A stretch of 64,000 nucleotides of DNA. It comes from Prorocentrum cordatum. Lineage: Eukaryota > Sar > Dinophyceae > Prorocentrales > Prorocentraceae. Where the stretch lies: NCBI GenBank assembly GCA_963575745.1, contig CAUYUJ010002693.1:22914-86913 (forward strand), in the 5' to 3' direction. Below, piece after piece: positions 23,560 through 33,439 of the stretch; position 1 is the stretch's first letter, and the number at the start of each line of letters is the position of its first letter. Both the position numbers and the translations under genes were made by a program. The notes beneath the pieces were generated by a model. It was not told the DNA's origin, ran no database searches, and saw only the letters and a list, made by a program, of their open reading frames with translations.

Positions 23560-24060
23560 TTACTGTTCCTCTAACCTGGCCAGCGTTCTTGGGTTGCAGG
23601 TCAGAAGCCTCCGGTATGCCTGTGGGGAATATTTTGAGATGTCTCTCGGAAGCCTCCCGGCGGCTGCCTTGGGGTGTGGTTTGAGCCTTTGGTGGGTTTT
23701 CTAGAGCTTCGTCTCTGGGGTCATCTTGGGGCGGGGGGCTCGAGGTGTCGGTTCTTTCTCCCTCTCTGGGGCCTCTCTTGGGCTCCTCTTGGGCCGTCTT
23801 GGGAGTCTCTTGAGCCGCCGTAGGCCCTCTTGGGCCGTCTGGGGCCGCTTTCGGTGGCCTCTTGGACCTTAGTGGAACGATCTTGGGGGCCTGTTGAGCC
23901 GCCTTTGAGCGTCGAAAGCCCGAAGAGGCGTTCTTGGGCTGTCTTGGGGTCATCTAGGGTGTCTTGGAAAACTCTTGGGCCGTCTCGAGCCCCTTGTGTA
24001 CCCTCTTTGGGGCTTCTTGGAGCCCGCTTGGCCCGTTTCGGAGCCCGCTGGCTTTGGAAA
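23560..24060. repeat. TCTTGGGCC-type repeat cluster
   Basis: Dense copies of TCTTGGGCCGTCT, TCTTGGGGTC and GAGCCCGCTTGG at irregular 10-25 bp spacing, lying just 3' of the FkbM gene. It is the reverse complement of the CCAAGACG family at the window start. Confidence 0.75.
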
Positions 24061-24365
24061 AGTCACGCGGGGACACCTGACAACACGCAGAACGTCCTGG
24101 AGAATCGGGCAGTTGAGCGTCCGCGCCCCAAAATCTTCAATCTTCAGGACTGAAAGCGCAGTGCTGAAGGGGCCTGAGGACACTTCAACTCGTGCCTCGA
24201 GTCGAGGGAAGAAACACTCTGACCATGACCACCATGTCGCGGGAGCTTTCGACGCCAATCCATGGTCCATGCCGGCCGTCGCCGACTCGCGGGGATGATC
24301 CACGAGTCGACGGTGACCAAGATGGACGGTGACCAAGATCTACACTGACGTTTCCGCACTCAGTA

Positions 24366-24608
24366 TTGGTCATGGGTTTCTTCCCCTCCTTCGCGGCACG
24401 GTGGCGGATACAGGGCTTGTTGCTGCAGGAGCTAGCGAGGCTGGAGCGCAACGCGACCACGGCCGCGGCGGACCGCCCTGCCAGCGGTGCCGCCACGGCG
24501 GCGCACACTGCGCCGCCGGCCACCGCCGCCGCCGCGCCCGCTGCGCGTGCCGCGGCGACCTTCGCCGGCAGCGGAGAAGAGCTGCGCCGTCGGGGACGCC
24601 GAAACGGG
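24366..24608 (+). CDS. Possible first exon, hypothetical protein
   Basis: From ATG 24366 the frame reads MVMGFFPSFAARWRIQGLLL followed by a helix-like QELARLERN and an alanine-rich segment, ending in a GT donor (GTCAGT at 24609). GC-rich third positions stop being enriched after that point. No homology is recognised and no downstream exon could be assigned, so this may be a chance frame in GC-rich DNA. Confidence 0.25.
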
Positions 24609-24609
24609 G

Positions 24610-25160
24610 TCAGTCAACCCACTTCGATCCGCTCTGGCTTGAAGCTGCCGCTGGCAACTGTTTGCCTCCCCTTCCCGCTTTCACGCTCGCACCGCGCTGC
24701 CCGCAGGTCGCCCACGCCGAACGCGCCACATCCCATTTCGCCAGCCGTTGGGCCCAGAGTGTCATGACCAACCGCCGCACGCACACATTTCCAGAGCAGC
24801 CCTGTGGCGCGGGGCAGCCGCGCGCCCGATGCGCCGCGTGCTGACGGGGAGGGGATGTGCCAGGAGGACAGGTTGAGGTCAGGGGAGGGGGGAGAGGCCT
24901 GCGCCGCCACCCTCTGCACGCCCCTCTCCAGAGGAATGCCGTGACGCGGATGAGCCCCCTCCGACGGCGCCCCGCGCCGCTGGAAGGGTTTTTTCCAGAT
25001 CTTGGCGGTTCCCTGTCTCGGCTGGCTCCCCCCCCTGGTTTTGTTCTGGGGTGGCGTTTCCCCCCGTCCCCTTTTCACAGGATCAGACCCCCTCGCTTGG
25101 CTACGCAATCCTTAAAGCTTCGCGTGGGTCCACTCACCCATTCAGGAACGATGCCCAGGG
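24610..25160. other. Intergenic, nothing recognised
   Basis: GC-rich sequence with small conflicting ORFs on both strands. No repeat structure or family similarity was seen. Confidence 0.4.
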
Positions 25161-25169
25161 GAGCTGCCC

Positions 25170-25757
25170 TTATTCGGGGAACGTGGTGTATTTTGGATAC
25201 CTCGGGGAGCTTCAGTGAACTGAGGATACTTGGATACCTCTCGGAGTCGCTTGGGATGTCTCTAAGGGCGTCTTGTGAGCCTCGATGGGCCTCCTGGTCT
25301 GGGGCCTCTTGGGGCTCTCTTGGGAGCCTTGGGAGGCCGTTTCTGGATCATCTTGGAGGACATCGATCAAACACGGGGGACTCCTCAATTAGCGTTGCCC
25401 CTCTGGAGCCTCCAAAATCGCCTGTTGAGGCTCTCTTGGTGCGCTCTTGGGCGCTCGTGGGCCCGTCTTGGATCCCTCTTGGGCCCCGCTTTGGTCTCTC
25501 GTGGACCCTTTCGGAGCTATCTTCAGGCCTCGGAGGCAACTGGAAGCGAACGGGCGACAAGACGCACGCACTTGATTAGTCATAGGTGTTGGAATGATTT
25601 TGGCCTTCTGGGGGCGTCTTGCGGAGCCCCCGAGGGCGCTAGGACCCGTCTTGGAGCGGTCTTGGGATCTCTTGGAGTATTTTAGAAGTCATCTTGAGCG
25701 ACCTCGCGCTACCTCGAGCCGTCTTGGAGGCCATCGTGGTCTAGGGACCCTCTTGCA
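25170..25757. repeat. TCTTGG-type repeat cluster, site of the LTR-element insertion
   Basis: Irregular copies of TCTTGGGGGC, CTCTTGGGAGC and similar. The cluster is interrupted at TTGCA (25753-25757) by the LTR element and resumes after 40637 with GCCATCTCGGACTATCTTGG, so the element landed inside this repeat. Confidence 0.75.
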
Positions 25758-26028
25758 TTCTACAGTGAGCTGAGGACACAGGTGAGTGGAAGCGAACGTG
25801 GGCCCGCGGCCGCTTGGCTCAAAGCGGCTGGCCGCCCAAATCTGGCTACACCTCAGTGCGAGGTGTACCATTCGCCATCGAGACCGAAAACATCCTTCGC
25901 TTGAGATGGCCCGTCGCTCCCGCGACGGCCTACTACTGGGACTATCGCTACGACGATACAACAGAGCTGGAGCTGGGTTCCGCCTAAGGCGAAGCTGCTG
26001 GTTGGGCCCCCCAGCCCCTTTCAAACTT
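25758..26028 (+). repeat. 5' LTR
   Basis: Begins TTCTACAGTGAGCTGAGGAC and ends CCCCTTTCAAACTT. It matches the 3' LTR over its full length with scattered substitutions and a few one- to three-base indels. It lacks the TG...CA termini usual for copia LTRs, although the border agrees with the target-site duplication. Confidence 0.9.
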
Positions 26029-26040
26029 GGTAGCGGAGCT
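26028..26040 (+). promoter_or_regulatory. Primer binding site, initiator-tRNA-Met type
   Basis: TGGTAGCGGAGC directly follows the 5' LTR. It is nearly the TGGTANCAGAGC complementary to the 3' end of initiator tRNA-Met, the usual primer of copia elements. Confidence 0.65.
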
Positions 26041-26489
26041 GGCCGGTGGTGGTCAGCTCTTTGCTCTACTCCTCACCATCCACGGCACTATCTGGCGGAC
26101 TACTGACGTGGTGGAACATCAGGGTGCAGTGGGTTTGCGCGGAGGAATGTATAGAACTACGCAACATAGCAAGGACATTTGCAGTGATACCTCTGCCTAC
26201 GCAGAGGCCTCTTGCTCGCGTCCTGCATGCCTGCGCTACTACACTCCTGAAGTCCACCCACCTACTCCAATTGGAAACTTCTTCGAAGACATGATGCGTG
26301 TAAACATGCGATACGACATTGTGCCGCCTCCACCCCCACGCAGGCTTACGACCGCACGCCGCACACCCCAACCAACCACATCCGACTACGACCTACGAGG
26401 CCACTGGATTGGTATAGCTATATTTGGGCTCACATGGGTTGCTATCGGGTGTGCGGTGGTACATATGCGTGGCGGAAACGACGCAAGAA

Positions 26490-27090
26490 CGACCAGCCCC
26501 CAATCGGGCCCGTCCGGTCAAGTACCTTTCCGCGAATTCGCTCGCGAGGTGCATGCCGGGATCAACGTGACCACAGGCAACGTGGCGCCCTTCCCAACGA
26601 GCTCAGCCTTGCAGCGTGGCTTGGGGGGCCTCACACGGACCATAGCCATGGGAGTTCCCCCGGCAGTTATCAATTTCGGCGTTAACATAGGTGGCCGATG
26701 GCGCCACCTACATCATGTTCCTGTTGAGTACAAGGTTCGAGAACTTAGACGAGGAACGCCAACTCAGCTTTGGCACAGCTCTCACTGACTTCCGAGTCCA
26801 TGCGGGAGAACGAACCGACCAGACTCTGGCACGCTTCGAGATAGCCCGTTATGAAGCTGAAACGGCAGGCTTTAACACCCCCAACTCAAAATTCTAGCAG
26901 TCATTTTCTTCGGAGCCCTTGGAGTGGGGGCGGCGCGTGCACAGCAACTCCTGCAACAGTGAAACCACCGCGTGCCGAGGGGCCAGCAACAATTTGATTC
27001 TTTACTTGAACGCATGAGGTCATATGCTCACACTGCCCGGCAATATTGGTGGCATCTTCAGTCGCGGTCACCGAGCCGAGACCTTCCACG
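26490..27090 (+). pseudogene. copia gag-like capsid region
   Basis: A first frame (from 26027) contains a hydrophobic segment GIAIFGLTWVAIGCAV, then gag-like VPFREFAREVHAGINVTTGN and LQRGLGGLTRTIAMGVPPAV. A frameshift near 26.69 kb moves into IMFLLSTRFENLDEERQLSF and RTDQTLARFEIARYEAE, and a second near 26.9 kb moves into LPGNIGGIF (about 27.03 kb). These phrases match the gag of dinoflagellate copia elements as I remember it. The product would be the nucleocapsid/capsid precursor; the reading frame is broken. Confidence 0.65.
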
Positions 27091-27299
27091 TTGAGGCGAA
27101 CGCAGCGCAACCTGCTAATAACGTCTGGAATGACGATCCGCAACCAACAGAGACCACCGCACGACTGACTCAGAATGGTGGTTCGGCCTCGGCGTCGCAA
27201 GACTCCTGGGCCACGTTTCGGAGGCCGCCCGATGTGGCGGCCCCGGCGCAAGCCACAACCCGAATGGGCTCAGCGGGGCAAACTGATGAGTCCGACTTC

Positions 27300-27790
27300 G
27301 ACTCTGGGACCGACGCCGACGCGTCTTCGGGCGACGAGGCCACCGTCCTGGACTACTCCGACATGCCCACGTACCTCGCGGAAGAACAACAGGCGCAATG
27401 GTTACTCCTAGGACACCAGAAACATTAACGCATTTGGAGGCGATTTATGAAGAAGCAAGTTCGCAAGGCACGGCGCACTATCCGACGGACACTCAGAGCG
27501 AAGGGCAAGGGCCGAGGCAAGGGTAAAGGTGAACGCCGGCGACTGCATGGCAGAGGCATGCTAGCATTTCTAGCGCCCCTTCACTGGACCACAATATGGA
27601 GAGATGTTCTGGGGTGCCGGCAGGAACCGTAGGCATACATCAGGAAACGGTGAGGGACGTCGGGGCACTCCGAAGGGTGTGCGAACGGTCGAACTATGGA
27701 GTGCGACATCTGCCATAGCACTCAACATGTCCGCCGTGAATGCCCTCGGGGCGATGGGAGAGGCAGAGGTCCGTCGATGCATCTGGCTCA
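27300..27790 (+). pseudogene. gag C-terminus with CCHC zinc knuckle
   Basis: A YLAEEQQAQW segment and a Lys/Arg/Gly-rich basic tract (KGKGRGKGKGE, about 27.51 kb) precede CDICHSTQHVRREC at 27702-27743, a perfect C-x2-C-x4-H-x4-C nucleic-acid-binding knuckle. The basic tract, the intervening sequence and the knuckle lie in different frames, so the region is no longer translatable as one protein. Confidence 0.7.
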
Positions 27791-28229
27791 AACTGATTCG
27801 GAGATACAGTATGTTGGCTGGGGTCACTTTTGGCCGACCCTGCCGGCAGCTCAATTGCAGTCGTTTACTTCATGGCTGCCAGGTGTTTGAGTGCCAGCAT
27901 GTCCCTCGAGAATTATACCAGCGAGCTGTCCGAGGAGATATTCACTGGCCACAATGAGATCGATCTGACAGACAGGCTGGGCATGCCCATCGCGGGGCAA
28001 CCTGCCGATCCTGAGTTTGTCTGGAGTTTCCAAATGCCCGCCGAAGGAGATGACGAAATGGCGGCGCCACCCGTGGATTCAGAAGCCACTGCCCCTGCAA
28101 CAGAGGAGGAAGTACAGTGGATGCTTTATCCTCGGGTTATTGGTAATCCGACAAACATGAAATTGAGTGATGATGACCCTTTGCGGGGGAAGCCGCGAGA
28201 TGCGGGCGATCTGTCTGAGCGCGCCCAGT

Positions 28230-28640
28230 GCGAGCTCGGCCACGGCGAAGGACTTCAGTACTTGCTTCGGGCCGCTCCATGAGCCGCCTGGAGCGATCGG
28301 CAAGCCGCGGGGCCTGGAGACGCAAGTATCGCGCCGACGACGATGACGAAGAATGGGGAGATGACGCGCGTCTGGGACATCGCGGTCGGGCCCGCAGTGG
28401 CTCGCCCGACCGCGCGCGCGCGCTCCAGCGGCGCTGGCTCCAGCGGCCTTCAGCCCCCTCATCCTCTTGATGCGAGGAAGCCAAGGCCCCCCCCCCAAAA
28501 AAAAAAGAAAAGAAAGGGCAGTGGACCTCTGGCGCCCCTCCGAGGAGGGGGCGCTTTCGGGGGCACCCGCGTCGAAGGGGGGGACCTCGCGAATAATATC
28601 CAGAAGACGAAACACACTGCCTTGTTGACCGCTCGGCTGC
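28230..28640. other. Low-complexity insertion in the gag-protease interval
   Basis: A GCGCGC tract, an Arg/Ser-rich GC-rich segment and a C8-A10 homopolymer junction near 28.49 kb interrupt the otherwise copia-like sequence. They could be a nested insertion with a short A-tail. No target-site duplication was found by eye. Confidence 0.35.
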
Positions 28641-30229
28641 TGGATTGCCTCGTTAGTACATAGACACAGATACGATGCGACACTGGTTGAACAAGGGTTG
28701 GACTGAGCACCAGACTCGCCGCTGGTATTCTCTTCGCAAGGTTGATGGAAATGAAGAAGGCAGAGTCATTCACGCAAGCAGGTAAGGGGCTGTCAAATCG
28801 CAAGAAGCCCGTGCAAAGCGCGTCTCCAAGAGGGCCATCATCGAGGAACGGGAATTTTACAGAGGAGTTGTTTGCGCATGCTTCGAGCATGCCGACCACA
28901 GGCTCGGCTGCCCCATGAGACGTCCATCAGGGAGCCCCAACTTCCGCAAGACACCGCGGGTCCGGTCTCACGGCGATGGCTGGGGTCACTGCGCCGATCC
29001 GAATACAACGCCATACGACGAGCAGTTGACGGAAGGTGACTACGAACAAGCTACTACAGCCCAAGAAATATCCCAACCTATGAAGAGATGGAACAACCTT
29101 TCACCTGTTCATTTTTCCAGATGTTCAACCGCGATTGGAACGCAGGGGAACCTGATTTGCCCAAACCAGAAGAAGACGACCAGCAAGAAGATGCCGAAGC
29201 TGAAGACATGGCCGAAGCGGTAGACCCCGCGGCAGCAGCTCCTGCAGGGCACGGCTCGGATCACTCTGATTCCCTCTCCACTGTCACGGGCGTCATTTTT
29301 GAAACGGACACCCCCATTGACCCCGTGGACATCGTCACGGAAGACATGGATCTTTCCCCAGGAAGAGAAGTCGCTCACCGCGCTGGATCTGTAGGTTGGG
29401 CAAGGATTACGATTGACAAAAGATTTAGCGCTACACTAAATCTAACCGGTCCATGAGGGGCAAGGTTACTATCGGGAATATGGCACTCAGAAAGCCTGAT
29501 GGAGAGGACCTCGACCCTGACAGAGGTCCCATGCGATATGAGCCATGGGCACCTGCAGGGGCAACGCCAAAGGCACCTCTCCCTAAGACAAGGACCAGGT
29601 CAAAGACAGATAAGCTTGTTATTGTGCCTGAATATTTGTTCAATCCTTCCCAGGTCAACTGGCCCTGACCACCTCTGGCCACCGCCTCAACAGAAGAAGA
29701 GGAAAAGCCCGGGTGACCCCAATCCTGGAGATAGCAAGCAACGGCGACCTGCGGGGCAACCTGCTGATCGACGTCGATCCAGGGGGCCAGCTGCGGACGC
29801 CGCGGCAGCTGCATTGAAAGGCGCCAGCGCTCCTACTCCAGAGGACCCTGTACCACGACGCGGCCCTGCACCTGGCCGGACACACAGGACTGGCCGGGCG
29901 CCGGCACTGGAGGGATCATCGAGGGATGTTTCTTCATCGAATCGCGGTACCGAGCAGAGATTGCTGGCAACTACATCAAAGGCATCAGGGGCAGCTCCCA
30001 AAGACAAAAAGTACGAGTACTGCAACATCAATGAGAAGCAACGTCCGGATTTCGACATCCGTACCCCTCCAAGGACCCCATCGGTCGCCCAGAGGATCCG
30101 CAGGCTCCGCCTCGTCATCGGCAGGTGCCCGCGCACCTGCAGCATCGGCAGCAGCCAAGTCTGCAGGGCGGACTGATGAGCAAGACCAGAGGTCCACTGG
30201 GCATCCTGCTCTTACTCTTGAGATGCCTG

Positions 30230-30470
30230 TTCAATGCCGACAGCACTGGGAATGTATACGCACCGCCAGGCGCATGAAGACCGACCCAGCATATCACCCC
30301 CGTATTGATGACGGGTCTGATCGATACATCGCGGTGAAGTGCGACATCAAGGGTACTGCCGTCATTGCTGACCAGGACGCTCGCACGCGTATGGTTGTAC
30401 GCAACATCCTGCGCAGACGCTCGGCTCTCACGTATCTGTACGAGGAGCTACTTGACGGGGATCCTTAAGG
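30230..30470 (+). pseudogene. Conserved-looking copia segment, unknown
   Basis: A frame here reads RYIAVKCDIKGTAVIADQDA and continues RTRMVVRNILRRR and LTYLYEELL. It looks like real protein (regular hydrophobic spacing), but I cannot name it. It lies just upstream of the KptA-like segment and ends in a stop near 30.47 kb. Confidence 0.35.
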
Positions 30471-30919
30471 CAGACAGAGTTGATGGTCCAGATTTGGCCT
30501 CTGAGGAGCAGCGCTGCTGCTCAGAGTTGCTTACTACTGCTACTCGTCACAGACCATTTCAAAACGACTACCTCTCTGATAGGTTTCTGAGAGCAATACC
30601 GTCTTTCGACGAATTCGATGGACGGGTGGAGCTCCCGGAGCTGCTTAACAAGTGACCACCTGAAGGGGTGTGACCGTCACCACCCCGAACACCTGGAGAC
30701 TGTCCGTCCTTGTCTCAGCAACCGCCATTGGTCATGTCAAGCATTAGCTGTGCTGAGCTTGATCGGCATGGTCGACAACGCTGGAATGCATGAACACAGG
30801 CTCCCGATCAAGAAGTGCAGGTTCGCTACCGAGACTCGCGATACATACTTCATGCGCCCAAGTAATGGACGCAGCAGTCCTGGGATACAATGCCCTGAGT
30901 CACTATGTATATGGATAGC

Positions 30920-31260
30920 GGCTTTGACCATTCCAGGTACACCTTGTTATTTCGTCCATGGTACCCAATGGGAAAATATCCAGAATATACTTCGCACAGG
31001 ACTGCCATGCCGTGCCGACGACACCATCAAGAGACAAGGCACACAGTTTGTTCATGTTTGCCCATATTTACCCCTGGTGACAACAGAATCCAGTCCGGCC
31101 TGCGCGTCGACTCCGAAGTATTAATTATGGTTAGTCTGAAAACTTGTTATACTATTGCTATTTGGCGCTCTGCAAAGGATATTATGTCGGCAGGCCGGAA
31201 CGACAGAATTCCCCCGACTCACATCGTCCAGCTCATAGGCATTCTGCATAACGATAAGTG
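30920..31260 (+). pseudogene. KptA/Tpt1-like RNA 2'-phosphotransferase domain within the LTR element
   Basis: One frame reads PGTPCYFVHGTQWENIQNIL then RTGLPCRADD and QFVHVCPYLP (up to about 31.08 kb). A second frame continues GDNRIQSGLRVDSEVLIMVS, then AIWRSAKDIMSAGR and IPPTHI. This follows the KptA/Tpt1 pattern: a (Y/F)-x-H-G-T start with I...I...GL, a VH...P/S motif, a G-R/S-E-V-L strand, an S-x-(N/D) segment and a final IP..(Y/H). Tpt1 removes the splice-junction 2'-phosphate from tRNA with NAD+; any role in the retroelement is unknown. A frameshift near 31.07 kb breaks it. The domain call is by eye. Confidence 0.5.
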
Positions 31261-31319
31261 CAGGTGTGACCGTGTGGGACATGTATGGATCAATCCCTTG
31301 TACCTGTGAGACAACGCGC

Positions 31320-32640
31320 AGACATAAATGGACATTGATCTTACCTTCGACGAGTTGTACGAATTTCAAAATGATGCACCATCGTTGAAGGCTTGGGCTA
31401 TTCCAAAAGACCCCTACAATGTGAAGTGCCCCGAACCGACGCCTATCCAGGAGGCCGAGATTTCTGCGATATTTTCGATGCAAGAAGGGTATCAAGCGGG
31501 GACACCTGCAGGGGGATCCGACGGATCATGCATTCAGGCCCAGGGTGCGGACGCAACTGGTATGACATCGAGTGGGACTACTCCCAGCGACACGCTGTGC
31601 GCCAACGATCCGCGGCGCGCCCAGATGCAGCAGCTGCCAACACCTTGCATCTATGAGTCGGGCCACAACTCCCTTTGGGACTCCACAGAGTGCTGGGGGC
31701 ACCGGCAGCCTACAGGCGAGGCTCCAGAGCATTCGGGTGGAGCCGCACTTCTACCAGGCTTTGCAGGCGACATCGCCTTTCGCATCGCCGCGCCCACACG
31801 CGGGGCAACCTGCTTTCCCTGACCGCATCGCTGCGCAGAGGACCGAGAGTTTGGCAGGTCAGCAAGGGTGGATGCACCGGCAAATGCGCGAAGCCGCAGA
31901 GAGCATGCACAGGGGCGGCATCGACCTCCCCATCGCTAGCTGGACGCCGCCTTGGGAGTATGTCCCGGACCCGCACGGATACGTGCCAGCACTTTTTCAG
32001 TCATCCGACATGCGATCCGACAGCTGCAGAGCGCCCCGCAGCACCACTGGTGGACTTCCCATTATATCCTGACTGCCATGCCCAGGTGACGGGCAACCCT
32101 CGCGTGGGAACGCAGCCGGAGAACCCGTATCTATGGGCGACAGCCGACGACTTCTATCAGTCTCAGTTGACACGCGGCTCTGGTTGCACCTCAGATGTGC
32201 TGGGCCAGATTCCTCACTGTGGATATCTGGCTACCCCTATGGACTCATATTGGACTCAACAGGCCCCCGGCCTGGTAGTGCCATCATCCATGGGGGAATT
32301 GCCCCCGGAGATTCTGGTTTCCACGCGACGCAGCAGGCCAACCTCTCAATGCGGTTGGCCCGCCAGCGTTGCAATCAGTGCGATATCCGAGTGCGACATG
32401 CTAAGCACTGTGTTGATGGTAAACACAGATGGCCAGATAGGCATGCGCGCTGACGGGGATACGTTCATGAACCCTCCCGCTCGCATCAGCACCGCGCCCT
32501 CGCATTCATGGCGAGTATCCGACAGCGTGGGTTTTTGAGGAGAACCCCGCTACGGAGCAGGAGGCCCGCGGATGCATGAACGTTTTCACGTCTTTACGAG
32601 GAACGACTGGGTGTTGGAGCAGAGGCGTCGCAAGGGCATG
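31320..32640 (+). pseudogene. Degraded copia polyprotein linker
   Basis: Several short overlapping frames. One starts MDIDLTFDELYEFQNDAPSL. Another, near 32.34-32.45 kb, has Cys/His spacing RCNQCDIRVRHAKHCVDG, possibly a zinc-binding remnant. I see no complete domain. The segment joins the KptA-like region to the protease. Confidence 0.3.
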
Positions 32641-32691
32641 CATGGTACGACGCTGTCTGAAGTGCCAGGAATATTCTGAGAACGCCCTGAA

Positions 32692-33190
32692 TTGGCCCTG
32701 GCCGCGAACAGTGGGACCATGGTGGATGGAAGGCTGACGATCCTTCTGGACATCGGCAGCAACATCCACATCATTGGTCTGGAAACAACACAAATGTTTG
32801 AACGCGCGCCCCGCTCTCATAGACACGATATCAAGAAGCTGAACCTGTCGAAGAGGCTCTACGTGTCTGGAGGGGGACATGGTGCCGCTGTATGCGACAA
32901 GTCCTCGCACTGCAAGATTTCGCGCAAAGAAGAAGGAGATCCGGCGGGGGCGCCTGCTGCGCCTAGACTTGATGCCTACTCTGCTAGCGTGGCTGAGGGC
33001 TCAGGGGGAAATATCCTTGCTATCCTGGGTATGAGGAGCATGTCTAACATGAGGACTATCCTGATCCTGGAGCAAGGGCGCGAGAAGACGGCCATCCCCG
33101 GCTCTGATATGTGCAAGCTCCTCCTTGGGAAGGGTGCCAGTGTACTTGATTTTACGGAAGCGCCTCAGGTTACCTGGCGCTCAAAGTCGA
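32692..33190 (+). pseudogene. copia aspartic protease region
   Basis: The frame VDGRLTILLDIGSNIHIIGL carries the catalytic aspartate as D-I-G-S (codon at 32749), a D-[ST]-G variant. It is followed by LNLSKRLYVSGGGHGAAVC and NILAILGMRSM, typical of the protease in this copia group. An extra DPAGAPAAP near 32.94 kb coincides with one recurrent GCGGGGGCNCCTGCT motif. It should cleave the Gag-Pol precursor. The local frame is open, but it is isolated from gag and integrase by frameshifts. Confidence 0.65.
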
Positions 33191-33439
33191 CGAGTGCGGG
33201 GCCGCAACTGAGGGCAAAAGGTCGATGTCGTTTACTACTGCGGCCAACCCTCTCTGCGAGGATGCCCCGCTGCTCGTCAAAGAGGCAACTGGCGCGGAGC
33301 CAGTCGCGGGGCAACCTGATTCGAGTAGTGCGGGGGCACCTGCTATGATCGATGCCCACGCATGCATGATGTCTCAGGATACAAAGGGCATCAGCTTCTC
33401 CATCAACGAAGAAGAACACGTCCTTCGGGGGCATCCCCG

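Noticed and set aside
25815-25835. CTTGGCTCAAAG in the 5' LTR as a leader relict
   Set aside because: The upstream half of the leader is absent and the 3' LTR reads CTTCGCTCAATG, so it is not conserved.
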